From Candidatus Cloacimonadota bacterium (GTDB lineage Bacteria > Cloacimonadota > Cloacimonadia > Cloacimonadales > TCS61), in the NCBI GenBank assembly GCA_027064945.1, contig JAMOPB010000431.1, positions 1 to 6,985 on the forward strand: DNA of 6,985 nt. Direction: 5' to 3'. Positions 1 to 5,923 of the stretch are shown here, piece by piece. The first letter of the stretch is position 1, and each line of letters opens with the position of its first letter. Made by a program: the position numbers and the translations under genes. The notes under the pieces were generated by a model. That model did no database searches. It saw nothing but the letters and a program-made list of their open reading frames with translations, and was not told the origin of the DNA.

Positions 1-775
1 AACTATCAGATCGGATATTGAACTTTTGCATTTTTTCAATATCGAAATAAACATTAGAATCATAATAGTTATTGATAGTTTTTAAAGTTGGATATGCGCT
101 AGTATTTAAATCAGTTAACAGCACTGCGCGCAAAGATTTTATATTGGACAAATCATAGAATTCTAATGAAATTGGTGCAAGACTTTTGTCAAAATGATAA
201 TCATCTAGAAAAATATAAAACGGTGAATTGATTATATAAAATGTTTTACAAATTTGTGTTAGCGTATCAAAATTACTTTTTTTGATCGGAAACAAAAGAT
301 TTTCATATTTGTGTTTATTTATATTTTTTTCATAATTTATAAATAAGTTTGTAGGTTTTTCATGTTTGTAGAACTTATCTACTTTCTCAACAAACATTTC
401 AACAGCCTCTTTAACAGTAGACTGCTCGCTAGTTATGGAAACACCATTTTTGCGCATCCAATTGATTTTTTGATCCGTTTCAAAAAACAATATTATATCA
501 CCATTTTCATTATGCATTACTTTGCTAATAATGCCTTTATTTTTATAAATTTTCTCATAAGATCCGTTTTTGTTCAATGAAATTTCTAAAGAAGCAGAAG
601 ACAGAGTCATGTTAAGTAAGTCAGAAGCGGTTTTATCGAAAATAAATTTATCTTCGACAAAATGAGCTCCTGTTACGTTTTTATGCATTTGTATAGATTT
701 AAGTTGATGGCCGTATTCAATATCGCCGATACGAAACGAAATTGAATACAGATTGAGAGTTCTTTTAGTGTTCAT
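1..775 (-). CDS. Partial CDS (3' end beyond window), unknown; possibly phage tail/baseplate hub-like
   Basis: Reading leftwards from the ATG at 775 gives 258 codons without a stop, continuing past the left edge, so the C terminus is missing. The ATG overlaps the stop of the DHH gene (ATGA), and GAAGG lies about 9 nt upstream, so translation is probably coupled. The product has a beta-rich N-terminal part (about 1-105) with alternating hydrophobic residues, then a helix with many Val/Lys/Glu (about 118-140). Around 155-195 comes a stretch in which a Tyr-rich segment and a proline (LLFPIKKSN) lead into a hydrophobic helix and then PFYIFLDDYHFD. This last pattern resembles, to my eye, the hub domain of baseplate proteins in large phages, but I see no diagnostic catalytic motif. 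No signal peptide or membrane helix is visible. The reading frame is well supported; the tail assignment is a weak inference from residue pattern and phage context. Confidence 0.8.
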   Translation of the reverse strand, partial: MNTKRTLNLYSISFRIGDIEYGHQLKSIQMHKNVTGAHFVEDKFIFDKTASDLLNMTLSSASLEISLNKNGSYEKIYKNKGIISKVMHNENGDIILFFETDQKINWMRKNGVSITSEQSTVKEAVEMFVEKVDKFYKHEKPTNLFINYEKNINKHKYENLLFPIKKSNFDTLTQICKTFYIINSPFYIFLDDYHFDKSLAPISLEFYDLSNIKSLRAVLLTDLNTSAYPTLKTINNYYDSNVYFDIEKMQKFNIRSDS

Positions 776-1695
776 AAATCAAAACCTTCGATAATTTTTT
801 TAATTTCTCTCACGAATTTAATAAAACTGGTGAAAGAAATTTCTTGATTTTTCGGACTACCGCCAACTGAAGGCCTGCCTCCTGCTTCGCTTCCAAAATA
901 TTTTTGCAATATTTCAATAACTCCTTTTTCTCCAAAATATTTTTTAGCAATTTCATCAGTCCGAGTACCGATTGATACGCGTTTCTTCTTTGTATCATAT
1001 TGAATATTAATTTCAGAAATTGAAATAAAATCGTTGTATTCGATAAAATATCTATCAAGAAAATTTGCATAAGACATAAACACATGTAACTTATTAGGAA
1101 CACTTAAAGTTTTGTCCATAGCATTGTAAGCTAACTCATTAAATTTCAAATAATCTTTTGTTTTATCGGTATGGTTTTTACGTTTTAACAAACTGTCAAA
1201 ATATTTATACAATTCGTTAATTATTTCGTGATCTCTTTTTTTCTTGCGTTTCAGTAAATTTAGCATACTGTTTAAATCGCTGATTAATGAACCCCATGTT
1301 ATATAATTCTCATAATCCTCATGCGCGCGATGACTCCCGTGTATATCGCACCATGCTATATGCTCTGTAATTTCACGTGTTTCGCAATTGTCTGGTATCC
1401 TGCCTTCTAATATCCAACAACCAAAAATGGAATCCAAATCGAAATGACTAAATATAAAGCATGTATTTTCGCAAAAATTGTTATATAAATCCCAACGCTG
1501 GGAAGGGGGCAATGCATCTGCGTTCTCGCCATGGTGTGATAAGCATGCAGATACATTCTCGAACACGTCTTTTAAAGTTGTATTACCCCATTCGGCTTCA
1601 ACTCCGACAACTCTATATCCGGATTCCAAAGCTTTCTGCGCAATATTAGCTGCATCACGCGCAGAATATGCATACCTATACTTATTTGCTTTCAT
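772..1695 (-). CDS. DHH/DHHA1-type phosphoesterase (putative oligonucleotide or nucleotide phosphodiesterase)
   Basis: A 307-aa protein with signs of the DHH superfamily (RecJ, NrnA, pApase and c-di-AMP phosphodiesterases), Mn2+-dependent enzymes that cleave phosphodiester or phosphoanhydride bonds. Residues 82-91 read FSHFDLDSIF, matching motif I, with H84, D86 and D88 as likely metal ligands. Residues 116-123 read CDIHGSHR, standing where the DHH triplet is expected but with altered spacing (D117, H119). Residues 270-281 read EAGGRPSVGGSP, a DHHA1-type glycine-rich substrate loop with Arg where NrnA/RecJ have His, as in alanyl-tRNA synthetase C-terminal domains. The N-terminal 80 residues contain a Rossmann-like strand (YRVVGVEAEW) and a CLSHHGEN segment not typical of NrnA. 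A Lys/Arg-rich region at 149-180 may touch nucleic acid. Length is close to that of NrnA-like enzymes. The ATG at 1695 overlaps the upstream TGA (ATGA) and lacks a clear Shine-Dalgarno, so expression is probably coupled. Superfamily is fairly certain; substrate is unknown. Confidence 0.72.
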   Translation of the reverse strand: MKANKYRYAYSARDAANIAQKALESGYRVVGVEAEWGNTTLKDVFENVSACLSHHGENADALPPSQRWDLYNNFCENTCFIFSHFDLDSIFGCWILEGRIPDNCETREITEHIAWCDIHGSHRAHEDYENYITWGSLISDLNSMLNLLKRKKKRDHEIINELYKYFDSLLKRKNHTDKTKDYLKFNELAYNAMDKTLSVPNKLHVFMSYANFLDRYFIEYNDFISISEINIQYDTKKKRVSIGTRTDEIAKKYFGEKGVIEILQKYFGSEAGGRPSVGGSPKNQEISFTSFIKFVREIKKIIEGFDL

Positions 1696-1952
1696 AGCAT
1701 GTTATTTTCTAATTTTTTAACTTTGACTTTTAACCAGTTGCTTTCTTGATTTGATAAAAAATATTCTATAATTTGATCTCGGGTACTAAAGCCTCGCTGC
1801 GGTACATGATAATGCCACTGATCGTCCGGGCTTGTTTTAAATTTAACGAGAATTTGAAACATATCTCTAATGTCTCCAGTTGTCGGAATACTGTTATCAA
1901 TTTTAATTAAAAGTGTTTTGCAATTTTCGTACTTCATATATTTATTATCCAT
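1692..1952 (-). CDS. Small protein of unknown function (86 aa)
   Basis: I do not recognise this 86-aa protein. The start is the ATG at 1952 because AAGGAG at 1959-1964 sits 6 nt upstream; an in-frame TTG at 1985 would begin inside the hairpin arm and has no ribosome binding site. The sequence is mixed and soluble, with a predicted strand (TLLIKID), a short helix (GDIRDMFQILVKF), a Trp/His/Tyr patch (DDQWHYHVP) and a second helix (TRDQIIEYFLSN) before a basic strand (LKVKVKKL). This alpha/beta alternation suggests a small compact domain. It is the first gene after the hairpin-bearing gap below the beta C-half gene, and its TGA overlaps the start of the DHH gene by 4 nt, so the two are probably co-translated and could act together. 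No signal peptide, membrane helix or metal motif is seen. Confidence 0.8.
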   Translation of the reverse strand: MDNKYMKYENCKTLLIKIDNSIPTTGDIRDMFQILVKFKTSPDDQWHYHVPQRGFSTRDQIIEYFLSNQESNWLKVKVKKLENNML

Positions 1953-1958
1953 GTAACA

Positions 1959-1964
1959 CTCCTT
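1959..1964 (-). promoter_or_regulatory. Ribosome binding site deciding the start of the 86-aa gene
   Basis: AAGGAG on the minus strand, 6 nt before the ATG at 1952. It settles the start against the upstream in-frame TTG at 1985. Confidence 0.75.
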
Positions 1965-1977
1965 TTTATATTTTTTT

Positions 1978-1995
1978 GCGGTCAAAAAAGACCGC
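1978..1995 (-). repeat. Intergenic hairpin (6-bp perfect inverted repeat, six-base loop)
   Basis: GCGGTC and GACCGC form a perfect 6-bp stem around a six-base homopolymer loop (UUUUUU in the minus-strand transcript). It lies 5 nt after the stop of the beta C-half gene, and seven A follow it. It is therefore not a canonical rho-independent terminator on the minus strand (the U run is in the loop), and no T run follows it on the plus strand. It could be a processing or stability structure at the boundary between the beta gene and the downstream gene set, or a partial terminator. Only the repeat itself is certain. Confidence 0.6.
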
Positions 1996-2000
1996 GATGT

Positions 2001-3983
2001 TTAATCAAATGAGAGGCCGAACAATTTTAGATAAACATTAACGGTTTCTTTAGTGCGAGATTCATACTTGTGTTTTAAATAATATTCGCCTTGAATTTTT
2101 TGTGTCATAAAATCGATTTTATCATTCAAGCAATCAGATTTAATTGTGTACAATTCTTTAATAATATCAGTCGCGCCTGCTGCAAACAGTGCACCAAGTG
2201 TCTGCCAGCTGATATGACCGCCACCTTGATTTCTTCTTCCTCTTACAGGTTGACCTGTTACAGTATATTTGCCAGCAAAATTAGTCATATTGTACTTACT
2301 GTCGGCAGTATGATACAGTTTTAAATAATAATCCCAGCCTGTGTAAACTTCAACCCAAACATCTTCATCTGGTTCAATTGTGCCACTATTTAGACCAATA
2401 TCTTGCAACCATTTTAGCAATTCTTTAGTAATTTTTAGACGTTCTTTTTTTATCAAATTAACGCCGAATTTCTCTTGGTATGGTACAAAAACTTCTTCTA
2501 TCAATTGTTTATAGCTAAATTCACTAAACGCCGCACTCCAGAAAAATAAACCGTTTTTTAACACGTTTTCACGCCATCGATCCCAATTTTCAGTTAAAAC
2601 TTTAAAAGCTTCTTCAGATTGTTCTTCAAGCTGCGGATATTCTTTAATTAAATATTTATCATAAATAAACTTTAATTTCTCAAATACCAATTCGCGCCTG
2701 TTTTCTTGTATATCATTTTCAATATCTTTTATTATTTTTCCAAATATTGTTTCAACAATTACGCCCCAATTGTTACGTCCAAAAATAGACAGCGGATTTA
2801 TAAACAAATCTATCATTTCTCCTGATTCAGTCACCGGAGTTAGTTCCTCAGGTATAATTAAACCAACAGTACCTTTCCCGGCATACATGCTGGTAAATTT
2901 GTCGCCGTATGCTGTTTCGCTTTCATTTACTACGTCAATTTCCAATATGTAATCTATTTCTGTTAATTTCAAATCATCAATCATAGATTTGAATTTATTT
3001 GTAAGAAAATTCTGATTTAGTTTTTTAATAAAAGCATGCGTACTCATAACGCCTTCGATTAACTCTTCTTTGATTTTATTATCAGGAAGAATAGATAATG
3101 CGTTTTCTAAATCTTTTTGTATCATATTATATTGATTTGAAAAAATTTCTTCAAGTTCTTCAAATAGAGGTTTGTTAACTAAATTCTCGCCCTGTAATTT
3201 TATTTCTTTTTTTACGCGGTGTACTTTAACGTTGGTAACAACACCACTTAAATCACCTCCAAATTTCTTAGTCATCATCTTAATTTCATGATCACTAATA
3301 TTACTTAAATCAACAATTAAATTGCGAGCTTCTTCAAAAGGTATATAGTTATAAACACCTTTTTTAGCATCTATCTTGTCTCCGACTTTAGGCACCAGCC
3401 CTTTGCCTTCAAATCTTTTAAAATATTTTAGACCTTTACTGATAGGGATAAATATTTTCTCGTGCAGTGTGATTTTAGCTTTCTTTGCAAATTTATCACT
3501 GATAACATAACTGTCCTCTGTGGTAAATCCAAAGAAAGGCATAAATGCGGTTTTTACTCTATACCCCACTTGAGGTATATTGTTTTCAATATCAAGAGGA
3601 GCATAGCTGTATAGTAGTTCACCTTTTTTAATATTTTGATTCGGATTAACATAAAATAATTTATAAGATGCGCTTGATGCATCCTGATATTCTGGTACAT
3701 AATAAGTAATCAGTTTTTTAGATTCAGTTAAATAAATAATCATGATATCATGATTGAAATACAGTTTAATTGCATCTTCAGGCGCATGTAATTTGAAATG
3801 ATCGTCAGTAAACACCACTTTTTCAACTTCAGGATTCACAATAAAAGGGTTCCTTACATTTTCAGATGTGGTAACTTGTTTCCAATATTTATCAAGCATA
3901 TTCAAACGTGAACTTTCCACCATACTAGCAAACGGAGTACTAGCTTGTGTAGTAGGGTTAAAAAGTATTTTATTTTTATTCAT
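2001..3983 (-). CDS. Phage DNA-directed RNA polymerase, beta subunit C-terminal half
   Basis: A 660-aa protein equivalent to about the second half of bacterial RpoB, forming much of the catalytic face and the beta clamp part. Residues 147-163 (FMPFFGFTTEDSYVISD) match E. coli MPWNGYNFEDSILVSE, keeping the acidic E156-D157 pair. Residues 194-203 (KGLVPKVGDK) match the following beta strand region. Residues 359-371 (YGDKFTSMYAGKG) match GDKMAGRHGNKG, with the two invariant active-site lysines K362 and K370. INPLSIFGRNNWGVIVET at 395-412 matches NPLGVPSRMNIGQILET. LKLYHTADSKYNM at 554-566, QGGGHISWQTLGALFAAGA at 586-604 and LYTIKSD at 611-617 match the conserved C-terminal block. The protein ends where RpoB ends, so the C terminus is complete. 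The ATG at 3983 follows the beta N-half stop with no spacer and has GAGGAG 6 nt upstream. Together with the preceding gene it gives about 1,080 aa of beta, shorter than the E. coli subunit (1,342 aa). Confidence 0.95.
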   Translation of the reverse strand: MNKNKILFNPTTQASTPFASMVESSRLNMLDKYWKQVTTSENVRNPFIVNPEVEKVVFTDDHFKLHAPEDAIKLYFNHDIMIIYLTESKKLITYYVPEYQDASSASYKLFYVNPNQNIKKGELLYSYAPLDIENNIPQVGYRVKTAFMPFFGFTTEDSYVISDKFAKKAKITLHEKIFIPISKGLKYFKRFEGKGLVPKVGDKIDAKKGVYNYIPFEEARNLIVDLSNISDHEIKMMTKKFGGDLSGVVTNVKVHRVKKEIKLQGENLVNKPLFEELEEIFSNQYNMIQKDLENALSILPDNKIKEELIEGVMSTHAFIKKLNQNFLTNKFKSMIDDLKLTEIDYILEIDVVNESETAYGDKFTSMYAGKGTVGLIIPEELTPVTESGEMIDLFINPLSIFGRNNWGVIVETIFGKIIKDIENDIQENRRELVFEKLKFIYDKYLIKEYPQLEEQSEEAFKVLTENWDRWRENVLKNGLFFWSAAFSEFSYKQLIEEVFVPYQEKFGVNLIKKERLKITKELLKWLQDIGLNSGTIEPDEDVWVEVYTGWDYYLKLYHTADSKYNMTNFAGKYTVTGQPVRGRRNQGGGHISWQTLGALFAAGATDIIKELYTIKSDCLNDKIDFMTQKIQGEYYLKHKYESRTKETVNVYLKLFGLSFD

Positions 3984-5252
3984 TTATAACTCCTCTTGAG
4001 GAAATTCGAAAGTTTTTATGTCATTATTGGGCACATCGAATATGCCTAATTTGTCAACTCTTGCTTCGCTTGTAAACGTTAAAACAGATCCAAAATCACT
4101 AGGGCTAATAGAGATAGGATCAACCACGCCATAATGAATATCATGCAACTGCGCCCAGCTTTTTGGCACTTCTTTTTGAATTATAGAAATTTTTTGAGAT
4201 ACTTTGTACATTAACGGAATCGCCCAAGGACTCGAAATATCGTAAATTTGCTTACCGTGCAATAATTTCCTGAATCCAGTAGTAATTATGGCATTTGCGT
4301 TCATAGCTGGCAGAATTATCTGTCGCGCACCTTCTTTATCAGTCAACATATTAAGAATTCTGTAATATGTATCATAAACTGGAGAAATTAAATATTCACT
4401 CATCACTAATCTTCTATTCCTTAAATCAGACAAATCAAAATGTGTCTTATCATCGCTTTGAGACGCTTTAATAGCTAAAAAGAACAGGTCTTCAAAAGTA
4501 TCTACTCCATAAATTCTTGTCCACAATTCTCTGTGATATGGAAGCGCGTAATAATTATTCATGAAATCTGACAACATCATATTATTTTTAAAATAATCGC
4601 TGTTGAAAAACCCTATGGCTCTGATCACATCTTTTATGACTTTATTATATTTATATATTTTTTTAATCAATTTACGTTCTTTAAGTTCTTCTAGATACTC
4701 GGGTCTGTCAACAAAAATTGCAGCTGCAAAATAGTCTAGCGAAATTATTTTATTACGCGAAGTTGTTACAATGTAATTATCCGTTTTACTTTTTTTTGAC
4801 TTTGTAATTGCAAACACGTGCTTGTTATTTAAAGAAACAAAAGTTGCTTGTTTTCTAATATTTTTATCAATGGGCAGCCTTTCAAGTACCATTATGGGGA
4901 TATAATAACTGTTGCTCAAAATAAAATAATTATCATAAATCAATTCTGGTAGATTTAGCTTCAATTCAGATTCTACATCTTTAAATTTATGCCAAATAGT
5001 AAATTGTATTTGATGATCGCGTCCGAAACCTGAATATGCGCTAGCTAGTTTCTGTTTGCTGATTTCGTACTGGAATTCAGGATGCAATTTAGCTAAATTA
5101 GACCACATTTGGTTTAATGTTTCTTCAAAGCGATGATAATCAATCTTTCTGAACTCCGCTACACTGTAAGTTTCTTTTTTATTTTCTGTAACCACGCATC
5201 CCGGTTCGCGTTGAACAGAATTACTTTTTGTTTTTACTTTAATAAAATTCAA
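3984..5252 (-). CDS. Phage DNA-directed RNA polymerase, beta subunit N-terminal half
   Basis: A 422-aa protein equivalent to the first part of bacterial RpoB (protrusion, lobes and fork region). Residues 104-127 contain LIYDNYFILSNSYYIPIMVL, which resembles the RNAP block GxFIINGxERVIVSQ. Residues 273-294 include DLRNRRLVMSEYL, matching E. coli HLGNRRIRSVGEM. Residues 334-354 correspond to the rifampicin-pocket region, anchored by QIYDISSP against QFMDQNNP. Residues 369-390 (LHDIHYGVVDPISISPSDFG) match VHPTHYGRVCPIETPEGPN. The protein stops about 30 residues later, and the next gene continues the beta sequence, so this is a natural split and not a frameshift: the two frames abut as TAA-ATG with a good ribosome binding site. 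The start is a TTG at 5252, chosen because AAGGAG lies exactly 6 nt upstream and no nearby in-frame ATG exists. The TTG overlaps the upstream TGA (TTGA). It should bind the C-half gene product and beta' pieces in a phage RNAP. Confidence 0.92.
   Translation of the reverse strand: MNFIKVKTKSNSVQREPGCVVTENKKETYSVAEFRKIDYHRFEETLNQMWSNLAKLHPEFQYEISKQKLASAYSGFGRDHQIQFTIWHKFKDVESELKLNLPELIYDNYFILSNSYYIPIMVLERLPIDKNIRKQATFVSLNNKHVFAITKSKKSKTDNYIVTTSRNKIISLDYFAAAIFVDRPEYLEELKERKLIKKIYKYNKVIKDVIRAIGFFNSDYFKNNMMLSDFMNNYYALPYHRELWTRIYGVDTFEDLFFLAIKASQSDDKTHFDLSDLRNRRLVMSEYLISPVYDTYYRILNMLTDKEGARQIILPAMNANAIITTGFRKLLHGKQIYDISSPWAIPLMYKVSQKISIIQKEVPKSWAQLHDIHYGVVDPISISPSDFGSVLTFTSEARVDKLGIFDVPNNDIKTFEFPQEEL
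3990..3995 (-). promoter_or_regulatory. Ribosome binding site for beta C-half, inside the end of beta N-half
   Basis: GAGGAG lies 6 nt before the ATG at 3983 and within the last codons of the upstream gene. It shows that the C-half is translated from its own start rather than by readthrough. Confidence 0.75.
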
Positions 5253-5455
5253 TTACTGCTCCTTTTTTGATTTTTATTAATAGCGCATAAAATAATTGAC
5301 GTACTCATGAAAATTCCAGCAGCTATTGTCATTGTACACGATAAAATTAATCCTTTTAGCGTACTAGTGTCTGTAAAAAAAGCACTAAATATAGCAATCA
5401 GAAAACCGATATCCACTATCCAGTTGATTATTTTTTCTCCGTTAATTTTGAGCAT
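5249..5455 (-). CDS. Small two-helix membrane protein (68 aa), paralogue-like to the gene at 5689-5871
   Basis: A 68-aa product with two hydrophobic segments, about residues 9-28 and 36-59, joined by a short polar turn (TDTSTLKG) and ending in a basic tail (NKNQKRSSN). The start is the ATG at 5455, which has AAGGA 5 nt upstream; the in-frame TTG at 5473 and ATG at 5461 lack such a site. It overlaps the end of the 81-aa gene by 14 nt, and its TGA overlaps the TTG start of beta N-half. From K8 it aligns without gaps to the 60-aa protein at 5689-5871: KII at the start, D-x-ST-x-x-GLI in the turn, about 16 identities in 56 positions by hand count. Two-helix size and charge would fit a holin-like or other inner-membrane protein, but nothing diagnostic is visible. 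Gene and topology are well supported; function is unknown. Confidence 0.82.
   Translation of the reverse strand: MLKINGEKIINWIVDIGFLIAIFSAFFTDTSTLKGLILSCTMTIAAGIFMSTSIILCAINKNQKRSSN
5259..5264 (-). promoter_or_regulatory. Ribosome binding site fixing the TTG start of beta N-half
   Basis: AAGGAG is 6 nt upstream of TTG at 5252. The strength and spacing of this site are the main reason for accepting a non-ATG start. Confidence 0.75.
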
Positions 5456-5687
5456 TATCATCCTTTTTTGCAATTTCTTCGAATTGATTTCTTTCCAACA
5501 GCTCTTTCTTAATTGCTAAGAACAACTTCAAAAGCAACTCGTCGTTAATAAATTTCAAATGTTTATTTAAAATTTCTTCAGCCGCAAAATCTGCTTGTTT
5601 ATCTTTCAAATTTTTAAAAATGCCTTCGAATTCTGGCTCCTCTACAGGTGGAAGATCGTACCCTGGAAACCAATCCAACAAACTCAT
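5442..5687 (-). CDS. Small soluble protein of unknown function (81 aa)
   Basis: An 81-aa protein that I do not recognise. The ATG at 5687 has AAGGA 5 nt upstream and lies 1 nt after the stop of the 60-aa membrane protein; the in-frame GTG at 5705 has no such site. The first 20 residues are proline- and acid-rich (SLLDWFPGYDLPPVEEPEFE) and look extended. Residues about 23-75 are rich in Lys, Glu, Leu and Ala and should form two or three amphipathic helices (for example NDELLLKLFLAIKKELLERN), perhaps a coiled coil. No membrane helix or enzyme motif is visible. It is sandwiched between two related two-helix membrane proteins, with overlaps or a 1-nt gap on both sides, so all three are very likely made together and may form a complex. 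That last point is inference from gene order alone. Confidence 0.82.
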   Translation of the reverse strand: MSLLDWFPGYDLPPVEEPEFEGIFKNLKDKQADFAAEEILNKHLKFINDELLLKLFLAIKKELLERNQFEEIAKKDDNAQN

Positions 5688-5688
5688 T

Positions 5689-5871
5689 TTAATCCTTTTT
5701 ACCACATAAACCCAATAATATCAATGTCATTGACAATATTACAGTGTCTATTTGTGATATACCATATTTGATTAATCCTTCAGTTGTAGATTTGTCGACG
5801 ACGTATTGCATTATCAAACTTAATACCAATAATATTATTAAAAACAATGTGATTATTTTGTGAACTCTCAT
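5689..5871 (-). CDS. Small two-helix membrane protein (60 aa), first gene after the terminator
   Basis: A 60-aa product with a strongly hydrophobic segment at about 6-25 (starting IITLFLIILL), a polar turn VDKSTTEG and a second hydrophobic segment at about 41-56, ending in GKKD. The short basic N terminus (MRVHK) could act as a membrane anchor signal; no cleavage site or lipobox is seen. The start is the ATG at 5871, with AAGGAAG at 5877-5883 and a 5-nt spacer. A longer in-frame reading from 5934 would run through the terminator and the preceding stop region and is not credible. The gene begins 27 nt beyond the terminator U run, and I see no clear promoter in that gap, so it depends on readthrough or on a phage-specific promoter. 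It aligns without gaps to the 68-aa protein at 5249-5455. Function is unknown; holin-like is only one possibility. Confidence 0.82.
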   Translation of the reverse strand: MRVHKIITLFLIILLVLSLIMQYVVDKSTTEGLIKYGISQIDTVILSMTLILLGLCGKKD

Positions 5872-5898
5872 GGGCACTTCCTTTTTTCTTAAAAATGC

Positions 5899-5923
5899 AA
5901 AAAAAACGAGGCTGAACCCCGTT
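5899..5923 (-). terminator. Rho-independent terminator after the beta' C-terminal gene
   Basis: On the minus strand, AACGGGG and CCTCGTT pair over 7 bp (one G-U wobble) around a five-base loop (TTCAG), followed immediately by a run of eight U that includes the last stem bases. The first stem arm begins in the TAA stop of the beta' gene. This is a textbook intrinsic terminator for leftward transcription. Confidence 0.88.

Noticed and set aside
362..580. 72-codon plus-strand reading frame
   Set aside because: It lies antisense to the continuous minus-strand frame 775-1, has no good ribosome binding site and its composition is that of an antisense shadow.
810..1103. 97-codon minus-strand frame inside the DHH gene
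   Set aside because: It is an out-of-frame shadow covering the part of the gene that encodes the DHHA1 loop; no ribosome binding site.
1461..1720. Two overlapping plus-strand reading frames of 62 and 80 codons
   Set aside because: Both are antisense to the start of the DHH gene, whose motifs are clear; no initiation signal supports them.
1953..1985. TTG at 1985 as start of the small gene, adding 11 residues
   Set aside because: No ribosome binding site and it falls inside the hairpin; the ATG at 1952 has AAGGAG at ideal spacing.
1978..1985. TTGACC as a -35 promoter element before the 86-aa gene
   Set aside because: No -10 hexamer at 16-18 nt; the TATAAA is only about 10 nt away and the position 17 nt downstream is the Shine-Dalgarno sequence.
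2091..2952. Plus-strand frames of 77 and 60 codons within the beta C-half gene
   Set aside because: Antisense to strongly conserved RNAP blocks; no sign of independent coding.
3992..4001. Small inverted repeat CCTC-TT-GAGG near the beta N/C junction
   Set aside because: Only 4 bp with a 2-nt loop, explained by the Shine-Dalgarno and coding sequence.
3984..5252. Frameshift breaking a single rpoB-like gene into two
   Set aside because: The two frames abut as TAA-ATG with a well-placed GAGGAG, and both proteins are intact up to and from the junction, so this is a true gene split.
5307..5519. 70-codon plus-strand frame across the small-gene region
   Set aside because: Antisense to two minus-strand genes that have good ribosome binding sites; its hydrophobicity mirrors the membrane protein on the other strand.
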